Both the position numbers and the translations under genes were made by a program. A stretch of DNA of 64,000 nt, from NCBI RefSeq assembly GCF_000019225.1, contig NC_010995.1, forward strand, positions 310,001-374,000, read 5' to 3'. Source of the DNA: Cellvibrio japonicus Ueda107. Lineage in GTDB: Bacteria; Pseudomonadota; Gammaproteobacteria; Pseudomonadales; Cellvibrionaceae. Positions 1 to 9,141 of this stretch are shown here, one piece after another; position 1 is the stretch's first letter; every line of letters starts with the position of its first letter. The notes under the pieces were generated by a model. The model was not told the DNA's origin and did no database searches. It was given only the letters and a program-made list of their open reading frames with translations.

Positions 1-1
1 G

Positions 2-931
2 CGCTACATGATGATTGCCGGTTTAACGGTGTTGGCCCTGGTTTTTTTTACCGATGATCTGCGCGCGATGGGGTCGGCTGTCGATTTCGAACAAATCCTG
101 CCCATGGCGCTCAAGGAATTTATCCCGGTGGGATTAAAAGGTTTATTGATTGCCGGATTGTTAGCGGCCTTTATGGGCACCTTTGCCGCTACGGTGAATG
201 CTGCACCGGCGTATGTGGTTAATGATATTTACAAGCGCTACATCAATCCCAATGCCGATGCCAAAAAATACGTACACCTGAGTTACCTGTTCTCGGTCAT
301 CTTTGTGATTCTGGGGGTGATTGTCGGCCTGTTTATTCCCTCGTTGAACAATGCCATCCAATGGATAGTAGCCGCACTCTATGGCGGCTATACCGCCTCC
401 AATATGTTGAAGTGGCTGTGGTGGCGCTTTAATGGCATGGGCTATTTCTGGGGCATGGTCGTAGGCATAGTGGCGGCTATCACCCTGGCCTTCACCAGCT
501 ATAACCCGCTCTATTCGTTCCCCTTCCTGTTCCTGTTGTGCCTGGTGACCTGTGTCATCGCGTCTTTGGTGACTCGGGCTGACGATATGGAAGTACTGAA
601 AGCCTTTTACATCAAAGTGCGTCCCTGGGGCTTCTGGACGCCGGTGCGCGAGCAGGTGCAGCAGGATTATCCCGCCGTACAGAAGAATCCGCATTTTGTG
701 CGCGACATGTTCAATGTACTGGTCGGCATCATTTGGCAGACCAGCATGGTGGCGTTGCCTATTTTCCTGGTTATCCAACACTGGAGTGAGTTACTGGTCT
801 CCTTGGTTGTGCTGCTGGTCACCAGTGGATTGCTGTGGAAATTCTGGTGGAAAAACCTTGAGGATTACCCGGCAGATACACCCCGCCACTATTTACCGGG
901 CACTGCGGGTGAGGTTGAAACCAGGGGTTAA
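2..931 (+). CDS. Sodium:solute symporter (SSS family), C-terminal part
   Basis: This is the C-terminal 309 codons of a gene that begins before the window; the frame is open from base 2. The protein has several long hydrophobic segments typical of the last transmembrane helices of the sodium:solute symporter family (for example the stretch around LFSVIFVILGVIVGLFI), and cytoplasmic loops rich in Trp/Arg. It would import a sugar across the inner membrane with Na+. It lies directly upstream of the mannan genes in the same orientation, so the likely substrate is a manno-oligosaccharide or galactoside (inference from context). The family is clear; the substrate is not. Confidence 0.85.
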   Translation, partial: RYMMIAGLTVLALVFFTDDLRAMGSAVDFEQILPMALKEFIPVGLKGLLIAGLLAAFMGTFAATVNAAPAYVVNDIYKRYINPNADAKKYVHLSYLFSVIFVILGVIVGLFIPSLNNAIQWIVAALYGGYTASNMLKWLWWRFNGMGYFWGMVVGIVAAITLAFTSYNPLYSFPFLFLLCLVTCVIASLVTRADDMEVLKAFYIKVRPWGFWTPVREQVQQDYPAVQKNPHFVRDMFNVLVGIIWQTSMVALPIFLVIQHWSELLVSLVVLLVTSGLLWKFWWKNLEDYPADTPRHYLPGTAGEVETRG

Positions 932-940
932 CCGAATCAG

Positions 941-963
941 GAGTGCAACCGGGTGTTGCACTC
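941..963 (+). terminator. Hairpin after the symporter gene
   Basis: A perfect 9-bp stem (GAGTGCAAC / GTTGCACTC) with a 5-base loop lies 10 bases after the symporter stop. A T-run occurs only some 25 bases later (about 987-994), so this is a possible terminator or processing hairpin separating the transporter from the phosphorylase gene. Confidence 0.45.
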
Positions 964-1003
964 AAGATGCTGCGTTCGCGCGGCGTTTTTTTTGTCGTTG
1001 TGT

Positions 1004-1015
1004 GTAATCGTTTAC
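1004..1015 (+). promoter_or_regulatory. LacI-type operator-like site upstream of mannan genes
   Basis: GTAATCGTTTAC is a near-palindrome with a central CG, the layout typical of LacI/GalR family operators. It lies about 90 bases before the GH130 start codon. This is one site with two mismatched positions, so the call is tentative. Confidence 0.35.
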
Positions 1016-1103
1016 GTGGATTTCACATATAAAAATTTGAATGAAAGCGCACAAGGGGATGGGCCCTGCGTGTGCTCATCTATATCGTCTATTGAGGAAT
1101 CTT

Positions 1104-2285
1104 ATGAGTTCGTTTAATCATCAAGTGAAGGCGCTACTGGCTCAGCACGACGCGCTGGTTACGCGCAAAAACAGCCCCAGGGCTCTGGGCAATGGTATTT
1201 ATACCGGCTATGAAAATCCGATTTTGACGGCAGAACATGCCCCCATTTTCTGGCGCTATGACCTCAATGAAAAAACCAATCCGTATTTGATGGAGCGCCA
1301 GGGTGTTAACGCCACCTTTAATTCCGGTGCTATTTATTGGCAGGGCAAATATATCCTCGCCGTGCGTGTAGAAGGCGTGGATCGCAAATCATTTTTTGCC
1401 ATCGCCGAAAGTCCCAACGGCATCGACAATTTCCGCTTCTGGGATTATCCCATCACCATGCCGGAAACCGAGCGCCCGGATACCAATGTGTACGATATGC
1501 GCTTGACCGCGCACGAAGACGGCTGGGTTTACGGTCTCTTCTGTACTGAGCGCAAGGACGAAAGCCGTCCCAATGATACCTCGGCTGCCGAAGCCCAGTG
1601 CGGTATTGCGCGCACCAAAGACCTGGTGACCTGGGAGCGCCTGCCGGACTTGATCACCTATTCCGGCCAGCAGCGCAATGTGGTGTTGCACCCGGAATTT
1701 GTCGAGGGCAAATATGCACTCTACACCCGTCCACAGGATGGTTTTATCAGCGTGGGCGCCGGTGGCGGTATCGGCTGGGGCCTGACCGAGACCATGACCA
1801 ATGCCGAAGTGAAAGCGGAAGTGATTGTAGACCACAAGATTTATCACACCATCAAAGAAGTCAAAAACGGCCAGGGTCCGGCACCGATTAAAACCGCACA
1901 AGGCTGGTTGCACCTGGCCCATGGTGTACGCAATACCGCCGCTGGTTTGCGCTATGTGCTCTATATGTTCATGACCGAATTGGAGCGCCCCTGGGTGATT
2001 AGCCATCGTCCGGCCGGTCACTTTATTGCGCCCCAGGGTGAAGAGCGCGTGGGCGATGTATCCAATGTGGCGTTTGCCAATGGCTGGATCGTCAATGACA
2101 AGCAGGAAGTGTTCATTTATTACGCGTCATCCGATACGCGTATGCATGTGGCAACGTCTACTGTGGAAAAGCTGATCGACTATTGTAAAAACACGCCTGA
2201 AGATGGCCTGCGTTCAGCGGCGTCTGTGGCAACGCGCAACCAACTGATCAGCGCCAACCTGAATATCCTCAAGGACCTGGTATAA
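1104..2285 (+). CDS. GH130 4-O-beta-D-mannosyl-D-glucose phosphorylase
   Basis: The protein belongs to glycoside hydrolase family 130 and should phosphorolyse mannosyl-glucose to mannose 1-phosphate and glucose in the cytoplasm (family knowledge). I start at the ATG at 1104 (MSSFNHQVKALL) because it follows GAGGAATCTT, giving 393 aa, the usual size; the open frame extends further upstream to 1041. There is no signal peptide. The segment TERPDTNVYDMRLTAHEDG matches the conserved region carrying the catalytic Asp of mannosylglucose phosphorylases. The epimerase gene begins 2 bases after its stop; together they form the cytoplasmic end of the known beta-mannan pathway in which mannobiose is epimerised to mannosyl-glucose and then phosphorolysed. 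Confidence 0.93.
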   Translation: MSSFNHQVKALLAQHDALVTRKNSPRALGNGIYTGYENPILTAEHAPIFWRYDLNEKTNPYLMERQGVNATFNSGAIYWQGKYILAVRVEGVDRKSFFAIAESPNGIDNFRFWDYPITMPETERPDTNVYDMRLTAHEDGWVYGLFCTERKDESRPNDTSAAEAQCGIARTKDLVTWERLPDLITYSGQQRNVVLHPEFVEGKYALYTRPQDGFISVGAGGGIGWGLTETMTNAEVKAEVIVDHKIYHTIKEVKNGQGPAPIKTAQGWLHLAHGVRNTAAGLRYVLYMFMTELERPWVISHRPAGHFIAPQGEERVGDVSNVAFANGWIVNDKQEVFIYYASSDTRMHVATSTVEKLIDYCKNTPEDGLRSAASVATRNQLISANLNILKDLV

Positions 2286-2287
2286 GC

Positions 2288-3535
2288 ATGAGCGCGCTCA
2301 GCCTCCCGATACAATCGCTGACATTGCAGCAGGAATTTCGCGCGGAGTTAATCGCCATTGCCGATTGGTGGGCAACATACACTATCGATGAAACCCATGG
2401 TGGCTTCCACGGCGAAATTACGGCGGATAACCAACCGGTCGCCAACGCGTCCAAGGGCATTATCCTTAACGCGCGTATCCTGTGGTTTTTCAGTGAAGCA
2501 GCACAGGTGGTGGATAATCCGCTCTACCGCCGCTGCGCTGAGCGCGCCTATGACTATCTGCGCAATTACTTTTTTGACCGGGACCATGGTGGTGTTTATT
2601 GGGAACTGGATGTAACCGGCAAACCCATCAATACCAAAAAGCAAGTCTATGCTCAGGCGTTTACCATTTATGCCCTGTGCGCCTATTTCCAGTTAACGGG
2701 TGATGCCGCTGCTGTGGAGCAAGCACTGGCCTGTTTTAAGCTGCTGGAGACCCACGCGATTGACCGTGAACACGAAGGCTATCTGGAGGCCTTCACGCGC
2801 GAGTGGGGCACTATTGCCGATGTGCGCCTCAGCGAAAAAGACCTGAATTACCCCAAATCGCAAAATACCCATTTGCATGTGCTGGAAGCCTATACCACCT
2901 TATACCAGGCACACCCCGGTAATGAGGTGCGCGAGGCATTGCGCTACAACATCGAGCTGTTTGATAAATACATGATCGATCGCAACACCTATCACCTGCG
3001 CATGTTTATGGATCTGGACTGGAAGGATCACTCGCCCGGCTTTACCTATGGCCATGACATCGAAGCCAGCTGGTTAATTGCCAAGGCGCTGGAATCCTTG
3101 CAGGATGCAGAGTACAGCGCACGTTTAACACCAACGTTGATTCGTATTGCCGAAGTCACCGCGGCAGAGGCGATTGGCGAGCATGGCCATGTGCTGGATG
3201 CTTACGACTTTGCCAGTAAAACCATCAGCCCGGATATCGTCTGGTGGGTGCAGGCGGAAGCCGTGGTCGGTTTTCTCTATGCCTATGCCACAACCGGCGA
3301 TGAAAAATTTTATCGGGTTGCCGAAACCATCTGGCGTTTTATCCAGCAATACCAGATTGACCACGAGCATGGAGAATGGCTGTGGCTATCCACACTGGAT
3401 GCTGCGCGCGCTGAGCCTTATTACAAGGTGGGTTTTTGGAAATGCCCATACCATAATGGTCGCGCCATGATCGAAGCTGTACGCTATTTGGAAGCAAGTG
3501 CAGCGCGCACCGAAAAACATCACAATAACCAATAG
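2288..3535 (+). CDS. Cellobiose 2-epimerase / mannobiose 2-epimerase (AGE superfamily)
   Basis: The 415-aa protein is a member of the N-acylglucosamine 2-epimerase superfamily, an (alpha/alpha)6 barrel. It converts beta-1,4-mannobiose to mannosyl-glucose by epimerising C2 of the reducing sugar. The motifs FTYGHDIEASWL and WKCPYHNGRAM carry the two His residues used as acid/base catalysts in this family, and YWELDVTGKP is also conserved. It has no signal peptide, so it acts in the cytoplasm on imported mannobiose. It lies in an operon between the GH130 phosphorylase (2-base gap) and the GH5 mannanase (10-base gap). Confidence 0.94.
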   Translation: MSALSLPIQSLTLQQEFRAELIAIADWWATYTIDETHGGFHGEITADNQPVANASKGIILNARILWFFSEAAQVVDNPLYRRCAERAYDYLRNYFFDRDHGGVYWELDVTGKPINTKKQVYAQAFTIYALCAYFQLTGDAAAVEQALACFKLLETHAIDREHEGYLEAFTREWGTIADVRLSEKDLNYPKSQNTHLHVLEAYTTLYQAHPGNEVREALRYNIELFDKYMIDRNTYHLRMFMDLDWKDHSPGFTYGHDIEASWLIAKALESLQDAEYSARLTPTLIRIAEVTAAEAIGEHGHVLDAYDFASKTISPDIVWWVQAEAVVGFLYAYATTGDEKFYRVAETIWRFIQQYQIDHEHGEWLWLSTLDAARAEPYYKVGFWKCPYHNGRAMIEAVRYLEASAARTEKHHNNQ

Positions 3536-3545
3536 GGGTTCACAC

Positions 3546-4949
3546 ATGATTGCATTTGCCCTTCGCGCCTTTGGTGCCTGTTTGCTACTGCTGGGCTTGG
3601 CAGCCTGCGCTCCCGAGCCTGCCGCCACGGCGCCAGAAAAAATGCCATCACCTGATACGTCTACCGCTAAATCAGATACGCAGGGCGCTGAGTTTGTGCG
3701 TGTGCAGGGGCGCCAGTTTGTACTCGATGGCAAGGCTTACTATCCGGTGGGCGTGAACTTCTGGTTCGGTGCCTATCTGGGCGCTGAGGGTGAACAGGGC
3801 GATCGCACGCGCCTGTTAAAAGAACTCGATTTACTGCACAGCCTGGGCGTAAACAATCTGCGTGTGCTGGCGGTATCGGAAGACAGCGAATTGGTGCGCG
3901 CGGTGCGCCCCGCGATCGTGAATGCCAAGGGCGAATTTAATGAGTCGCTGTTGCAGGGCCTGGATTTTCTGCTGGCAGAAATGGCCAAGCGCAACATGAC
4001 CGCTGTGCTTTACCTGAATAATTTCTGGCAGTGGTCCGGTGGCATGTCGCAATACGTCGCCTGGCACAAGGGCACTCCGGTATTGGACCCGGATGTCACT
4101 GGCGAATGGAATGCCTTTATGCAAAATTCTGCCGAATTTTATCGCATTGCCGATGCCCAGGTACGCTACCACCAGGTGATCAAAACCCTAACCGGCCGTG
4201 TGAATAGCATCACCGGCATCGCCTATCACCAGGACCCGACCATTATGTCCTGGCAGTTGGCCAACGAGCCTCGTCCGGGCAGTGATGCCGATGGCCGTCC
4301 CAATGTCGAGGTTTATATCCAGTGGATCAAAACCACCGCGCGACTGCTGCATCAGTTGGCACCACAGCAACTGGTTAGCACCGGCAGTGAAGGTGTGATG
4401 GGCAGCATCGGTGATCCGGCTGTGTATGTCGCCGCACATGAATTACCGGAAGTGGATTACCTGACATTCCACATGTGGGCGAAAAACTGGGGTTGGTTCG
4501 ATGCAAAAAATCCGGCCGCTACCTTTACCGGTTCGCTGGAAAAAGCCGCTGCCTATATCGACACCCATATTGATATTGCCAATAGATTAGGCAAGCCAAC
4601 CGTGTTGGAGGAGTTCGGTCTGGATCGTGATGGCGGTGCTTTTGCGGCCGATTCCGGGACACAATACCGCGACATCTATTACCAAACAGTCTTTAACCAG
4701 TTGCACGAGCGTGCCGTTGCAGGCGATGCCATTGCCGGCTATAACATCTGGGCCTGGGGTGGCTATGGTCGCAGCCAGCGCGCCGATTTTATCTGGCAGC
4801 CCGGCGATGACTTTATGGGGGATCCGCCACAGGAGCCACAGGGTTTAAATTCTGTATTGGCTTCCGATGCCTCAACGCTCGCTATCATCAAACAATCAAC
4901 GGCAGATTTCGCGTCACTGGCCGTTACTGAAAAAACAGCGCTGCCTTGA
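3546..4949 (+). CDS. man5D: GH5 endo-beta-1,4-mannanase, lipoprotein
   Basis: The start at 3546 gives a lipoprotein signal peptide (MIAFALRAFGACLLLLGLAAC) with the lipobox LAAC, followed by a Pro/Ala/Thr-rich linker and one GH5_7-type catalytic domain. WQLANEPRPG contains the acid/base Glu (about residue 241) and VLEEFGLD the nucleophile Glu (about residue 356). Membrane anchoring suggests that it cuts manno-oligosaccharides at the cell surface or in the periplasm before uptake. It is third in the GH130-epimerase-mannanase operon, and a strong terminator follows. The symbol is from memory of the Cellvibrio mannanase set and is less certain than the function. Confidence 0.93.
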   Translation: MIAFALRAFGACLLLLGLAACAPEPAATAPEKMPSPDTSTAKSDTQGAEFVRVQGRQFVLDGKAYYPVGVNFWFGAYLGAEGEQGDRTRLLKELDLLHSLGVNNLRVLAVSEDSELVRAVRPAIVNAKGEFNESLLQGLDFLLAEMAKRNMTAVLYLNNFWQWSGGMSQYVAWHKGTPVLDPDVTGEWNAFMQNSAEFYRIADAQVRYHQVIKTLTGRVNSITGIAYHQDPTIMSWQLANEPRPGSDADGRPNVEVYIQWIKTTARLLHQLAPQQLVSTGSEGVMGSIGDPAVYVAAHELPEVDYLTFHMWAKNWGWFDAKNPAATFTGSLEKAAAYIDTHIDIANRLGKPTVLEEFGLDRDGGAFAADSGTQYRDIYYQTVFNQLHERAVAGDAIAGYNIWAWGGYGRSQRADFIWQPGDDFMGDPPQEPQGLNSVLASDASTLAIIKQSTADFASLAVTEKTALP

Positions 4950-4968
4950 TGCCCGGTTGAGTGCATGT

Positions 4969-5000
4969 AAAAAACTGCAAGTTGCCTTGCAGTTTTTTTT
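4969..5000 (+). terminator. Rho-independent terminator after the mannanase gene
   Basis: AAAACTGCAAG and CTTGCAGTTTT form an 11-bp stem with a 4-base loop, followed by a run of eight T. It lies about 20 bases after the mannanase stop and separates this operon from aga27A. Confidence 0.9.
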
Positions 5001-5171
5001 GCCTCTCGATTATTTTATATGATTAGTAATACACAATAAAAATATACTGTGGCGTACCCAACATCACCTTAAAAAAACACAACGACAAAACCGGGAAATA
5101 TTGAATAACCGCTATTATTTTTCCCACTTCCTAAGTGCAACACTTACAACGAAAACAACAGGTAATTTGCT

Positions 5172-6386
5172 ATGCGAAAACAACTCCTCCTCGGTCTGGG
5201 CCTGGTCAGTGCCCTGTTGGTGTCAGTACAGGCCAGCGCACAAAAATTTGAGCAACTCGCTAAAACACCGCAAATGGGTTGGAATAGCTGGAATACCTTC
5301 GGCTGCAACGTGGATGAAAAAATGATTCGCGCAATGGCCGATGCCATGGTCACATCCGGTATGAAGGCTGCCGGTTATGAATACATTAATATTGACGATT
5401 GCTGGCACGGCGAGCGCGATAAAAATGGCTTTATCCAGGCGGATAAAAAACATTTCCCTTCGGGCATGAAAGCACTTGCTGATTACGTGCATGCCAAAGG
5501 TTTGAAATTGGGGATTTATTCCGATGCCGGTAATACCACCTGTGCCGGCCGCCCCGGCAGTCGCGGCCATGAATACCAGGACGCACTGACCTACGCGAGT
5601 TGGGGTATCGATTACGTAAAATACGATTGGTGCGATACCCAGGATATTAATCCCAAGTCCGCCTACGCCACCATGCGCGATGCCATCCATAAAGCGGGCC
5701 GCCCCATGTTGTTCAGTATTTGCGAATGGGGCGATAACCAGCCCTGGGAATGGGCGCAGGATGTCGGCCATTCCTGGCGCACAACCGGCGACATCTATCC
5801 CTGTTGGAACTGCGAACACAACCACGGCTCCTGGTCTTCCTTTGGGGTGTTGCCCATCCTCGACAAACAAGCGGGCTTGCGTAAATACGCCGGCCCCGGC
5901 CACTGGAATGACATGGATATGATGGAAGTGGGCAACGGCATGACCGAGGAAGAAGATCGCGCGCATTTCTCACTCTGGGCATTTATGGCATCACCGCTGA
6001 TTGCCGGCAATGACCTGCGCAACATGAGCGACACCACCCGCGCTATCCTGACCCACAAGGAAACCATTGCGATTAACCAGGACAAACTGGGCATCCAGGC
6101 CATGAAGTGGATCGATGAAGGCGACCTGGAGATTTATATCAAGCCATTGGAAAAAGGCCATTACGCTGTGCTGTTCCTCAATCGTGCCGATGATGCCATG
6201 GACTATCGTTTTGACTGGTCTTTCCATTACATGAAAGACGATATCAGCAAGCACGAAATTTTCTTTGATAAGCAGGCCTTTAACTGGCGCAATATCTGGA
6301 ATGGTGAAACAGGCTCTACAAAAGAGGTGCTGAATATCAAGGTGCCAGCGCACGGTGTCGTGGTATTGCGTTTAAGCCCGCGTTAA
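5172..6386 (+). CDS. aga27A: GH27 alpha-galactosidase, secreted
   Basis: The 404-aa protein begins with a Sec signal peptide (MRKQLLLGLGLVSALLVSVQASAQ) and continues with a complete GH27 (beta/alpha)8 domain and a short C-terminal beta domain. YVKYDWC holds the nucleophile Asp (residue 152), and SWRTTGDI holds the predicted acid/base Asp (residue 207), by analogy to human alpha-galactosidase A. It removes alpha-1,6-galactose side chains from galactomannan-derived oligosaccharides in the periplasm or outside the cell. It has its own transcription unit, bounded by terminators on both sides, next to the mannanase operon whose products it would debranch. Confidence 0.95.
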   Translation: MRKQLLLGLGLVSALLVSVQASAQKFEQLAKTPQMGWNSWNTFGCNVDEKMIRAMADAMVTSGMKAAGYEYINIDDCWHGERDKNGFIQADKKHFPSGMKALADYVHAKGLKLGIYSDAGNTTCAGRPGSRGHEYQDALTYASWGIDYVKYDWCDTQDINPKSAYATMRDAIHKAGRPMLFSICEWGDNQPWEWAQDVGHSWRTTGDIYPCWNCEHNHGSWSSFGVLPILDKQAGLRKYAGPGHWNDMDMMEVGNGMTEEEDRAHFSLWAFMASPLIAGNDLRNMSDTTRAILTHKETIAINQDKLGIQAMKWIDEGDLEIYIKPLEKGHYAVLFLNRADDAMDYRFDWSFHYMKDDISKHEIFFDKQAFNWRNIWNGETGSTKEVLNIKVPAHGVVVLRLSPR

Positions 6387-6412
6387 TCCCTTGTTGAATT
6401 GTTATTTCCCAC

Positions 6413-6447
6413 ATAAAAAAACGCCGCTGGAATGCGGCGTTTTTTTA
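6413..6447. terminator. Bidirectional terminator between aga27A and the transglycosylase gene
   Basis: ACGCCGC and GCGGCGT form a GC-rich stem flanked by A-run and T-run, so it can stop transcription from aga27A (+) and from the convergent lytic transglycosylase gene (-). Confidence 0.92.
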
Positions 6448-6461
6448 TGTGGATAGCGACT

Positions 6462-7766
6462 TTAATCGCTGAGTACCCCCAGCATGGTCAACAGTGTCCG
6501 GCTGGGAAAACCATCGGCAATCAAGCCTTGCTGGTGTTGGAATTCGCTAAGTGCGCGGCGTGTGGCCGGGCCAAAAATGCCATCGGCTTTTTCGTGATAA
6601 AAGCCTTTTTGGCCAAGGGCTTCCTGTAGTTGTATGACCTGCTGGCGATGTAAGCGCGGTGCATCTGTGGGCGGCGCTTGCACAAGGGGAGCGCCACCGG
6701 CGATCTGGTCGGCCAACTGGCCTACGGCCAGCGCATAAAATTCAGAGCGGTTCCAGCGCATAATCACATTAAAATTCTCATACACCAAAAATGCCGGGCC
6801 TTCATGGCCAGCCGGTACCAGCAGCGATGCCTGTATATCCACTGGTGGCAGCGGTGTGTTGTCGGCGCGGGTCACACCCAGGTTGCGCCACTCAGCAATG
6901 GATTTGTGGTTTTTTAACCCCGCTTCCAAAAAAGGAAAGTTGCGCGGCAATTTCACCTCGCGTCCCCAGCGCTCGGCAGAAACCCAACCCAGGTTACGCA
7001 AAAAATGGGCGGCCGATGCCATGGCATCGGGCTTGCTATGCCAAAGGTCGCGCTTGTTATCACCATCAAAGTCCACCGCATTTTTTAAATAGGCCGATGG
7101 CATAAACTGGAAGTTACCCATGGCGCCAGCCCAGGAGCCAACCATTTTTTTCGGCGCTATATCACCCTGTTCCACAATGCGTAAAGCATTCATCAATTCA
7201 ATGGTAAAAAATCCGCTGCGCCGGGTATCGCATGCCAATGTGGCGAGTGAATCCATTACAGGGATATTGCCAAAGTAACTGCCAAAATTGGTCTCCAACC
7301 CCCAAAAGGCGAGCAGATAGGGTGCAGGTACTCCGTACGCCTGCTCAATGCGATCAAGCAGTGGCCGATGCGCCGCCCAAAGCGCACGGCCCTGGGCAAC
7401 GCGCTGGGCGGTGACACGGCGATTAAAATAATCGGCAAAGGTAGTGGTAAATTCCGGCTGTTGGCGGTCCAATTCCAGCACCCGTCGGTTAAGTGTCGCC
7501 CGCTGCAAACTGGTACGGATAACCTGCTCGGAAATACCGGCGTTTATCGCATCCCGGGAAAACCTGTCGATACAAGCGGCAAAATCAGCATCACTCAACG
7601 GCGCTTGTTGTGTCGCCGTACCCGTAGTAAGCGGCGCCGAGCCGGCGTTGTTAGCAGCTGTATGTGCCGTACTGGCAGCAGCGCTTTGGCCTGTGCCGGG
7701 TGTTTGCGCACAGGACAACAAACCGACACAGCAAGCAAAGAGGGTAAATTTGGGCAAATAGGACAT
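6462..7766 (-). CDS. Lytic murein transglycosylase, MltB type, lipoprotein
   Basis: The start at 7766 follows CGGAG and gives a lipoprotein signal peptide ending in LLSC; the longer frame to 7811 lacks this logic. After a Ser/Thr/Ala-rich linker comes an SLT_2 (MltB-type) domain. AFWGLETNFGSYFG carries the catalytic Glu, and SWAGAMGNFQFMPSAY is the conserved substrate-groove motif. The last 60 residues are a PG_binding_1 domain (ALGQKGFYHEKADGIFGPATRRAL). It cleaves peptidoglycan glycan strands to 1,6-anhydro ends at the outer membrane. Several paralogues exist in related genomes, so no symbol is given. Confidence 0.93.
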   Translation of the reverse strand: MSYLPKFTLFACCVGLLSCAQTPGTGQSAAASTAHTAANNAGSAPLTTGTATQQAPLSDADFAACIDRFSRDAINAGISEQVIRTSLQRATLNRRVLELDRQQPEFTTTFADYFNRRVTAQRVAQGRALWAAHRPLLDRIEQAYGVPAPYLLAFWGLETNFGSYFGNIPVMDSLATLACDTRRSGFFTIELMNALRIVEQGDIAPKKMVGSWAGAMGNFQFMPSAYLKNAVDFDGDNKRDLWHSKPDAMASAAHFLRNLGWVSAERWGREVKLPRNFPFLEAGLKNHKSIAEWRNLGVTRADNTPLPPVDIQASLLVPAGHEGPAFLVYENFNVIMRWNRSEFYALAVGQLADQIAGGAPLVQAPPTDAPRLHRQQVIQLQEALGQKGFYHEKADGIFGPATRRALSEFQHQQGLIADGFPSRTLLTMLGVLSD

Positions 7767-7985
7767 AGTAACTCCGGAAGTGGCGCCAGCCGGTAACCCA
7801 ATCGCTGGCACACTATTTTAGGACGACCGGAATTATACAAGTTTGGAACTGAACCAATAGCGGATTTATGTTTATTGTGGGCTAGGGTTGTATATGGCGC
7901 TTTTCGGCCAAAAGCGGAAACTGAATCACAGCTCCCGTAGGTTGGGCAGCCCAGCCCGAAGGGCTATAGTGATTGGCCTTATTAG

Positions 7986-8660
7986 TCACTTTTTCAAACT
8001 CCGCACTAAAGACTCCAAAAACCGACTTGCGTAGCCACATAGGATAAATGGATAGTGAAAATCAATTTTTAAGCGCTCTCCATCGTCAGTGGTTTCTAAT
8101 TTGATCAATGCCTGCTCACCAGAGCGTAGATCTATTTTATCTTTAGTAAGGTATTTGCCTTGATTAATAATTTTATTTAAAGCTGCGCTATTGGATGAAA
8201 GGTTCACGAATCCATTTGTATGCACGATACAATTCCTAATTTGTCCTAGAGATAGAATGTCTTCGATTTCATCGATTTTATTTATATTCGCACCAAAAAA
8301 TGATTCTATATACTTCAAGTACTTAGTGACCCCTTGCCCATTAAGCTCTTTTGCTTTGATGGGAAGCTTCTCGCTTTCATGCAAATAGTTGCACAACTTC
8401 ATCAATCGTGTTTCTAGTTCTATATGGACAAAGACTATCAAAGAGTAATTAAGCGCTTTAGGAATTACTTGCTCCAAAATGTACCCTTCATGACGCCAGC
8501 GTAATGCTTGCAGTTCTTTGTTGCTGGGAAAGTAGGCGGCAAGCTTAGCTTTTTCCTCTTCATATAGGTCGTCAATGGAACAGTTGAGTTTCCATACCGT
8601 ATCAGCCAATGCTTGAAACTCCCGATGGCTTTCAGTGATAAATTTTTGAAGATACTGCAT
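7986..8660 (-). CDS. HEPN-like protein in an integron-type cassette
   Basis: I do not recognise a named family for this 224-aa protein. It is largely helical, without signal peptide or membrane segment. LGQIRNCIVHTNG (R142-N-x3-H147) fits the R-x4-6-H motif of HEPN ribonucleases, in which R is usually followed by a polar N/D/H. The start codon lies 14 bases after an attC-like site and the gene is in the same orientation as the neighbouring cassette. HEPN proteins are common in toxin-antitoxin and abortive-infection systems; no antitoxin partner is visible here. The HEPN call is motif inference. Confidence 0.6.
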   Translation of the reverse strand: MQYLQKFITESHREFQALADTVWKLNCSIDDLYEEEKAKLAAYFPSNKELQALRWRHEGYILEQVIPKALNYSLIVFVHIELETRLMKLCNYLHESEKLPIKAKELNGQGVTKYLKYIESFFGANINKIDEIEDILSLGQIRNCIVHTNGFVNLSSNSAALNKIINQGKYLTKDKIDLRSGEQALIKLETTDDGERLKIDFHYPFILCGYASRFLESLVRSLKK

Positions 8661-8673
8661 AGCTTCCTATTTG

Positions 8674-8807
8674 ACTAACGCTAAGTGCAGGAGCAGTTTG
8701 TAAGTTGGAGCTTTATGGATTACTTTTGCGCAGCAAAACCACAAAGCCGCGACTTAAATTCTGTCCAGTGGAGCGAAGCGGAACGGTGTTTGACTACTTT
8801 GTTAGAG
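8674..8807 (-). repeat. attC-like recombination site (134 bp)
   Basis: The ends carry CTAAC and GTTAG boxes in inverted orientation. The minus-strand left end TCTAACAAAGTAGTCAA and right end ACTTAGCGTTAG resemble classical cassette sites. It begins 15 bases after the YciI-like stop and ends 14 bases before the next start, exactly the layout of a gene cassette. The central arms are only imperfectly complementary, as in many attC sites. Confidence 0.6.
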
Positions 8808-8821
8808 CTTTTGATTGCCCC

Positions 8822-9112
8822 CTATGCACCAACAAGAAAATTTAAACGAGCATCGGCTTTCTTTGGTGATATTTCAAAAACCTCTGCAGTTACAACGCTT
8901 TCTTTAACAAATGGATCTTCGTTAACTCTATTTTGAAGCTCAACTAAGGTTGTGTTGTGTGCAATGATTGAACCTCCGAGATTTGGCTGTAGACTGCCAG
9001 CCAATAAGAAAACCTCTTCATCAAACCCTTGTTTTATCCACTGATTGTGGCCATCCATAAATTGGCTTGCGAGTGACTTATTTTCCGAGAACTTCAAAAA
9101 AACTATAAACAT
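8822..9112 (-). CDS. YciI-like protein, cassette gene
   Basis: The start at 9112 (MFIVFLKFSENKSL) follows AAAGGAG with good spacing, giving 96 aa; the frame extends to 9184 but would run through the attC end. The fold signature is that of YCII-domain (dimeric alpha/beta barrel) proteins: short beta strand, MDGHNQWIKQGF helix, then EEVFLLAGSLQPN. The family is of mostly unknown enzymatic role. It sits between two attC-like sites and so looks like a mobile integron cassette. Confidence 0.75.
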   Translation of the reverse strand: MFIVFLKFSENKSLASQFMDGHNQWIKQGFDEEVFLLAGSLQPNLGGSIIAHNTTLVELQNRVNEDPFVKESVVTAEVFEISPKKADARLNFLVGA

Positions 9113-9141
9113 ACGATTATCTCCTTTTAGATCTTTTTTTG

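Noticed and set aside
161..781. 206-aa minus-strand frame opposite the symporter
   Set aside because: It is the shadow of the symporter coding sequence, has no ribosome site and a low-complexity His-rich composition.
7930..7970. Small palindromes (AGCCCGAAGGGCT) near 7953 as a REP element or attC
   Set aside because: Only one short hairpin and no second copy in the window; too weak for either call.
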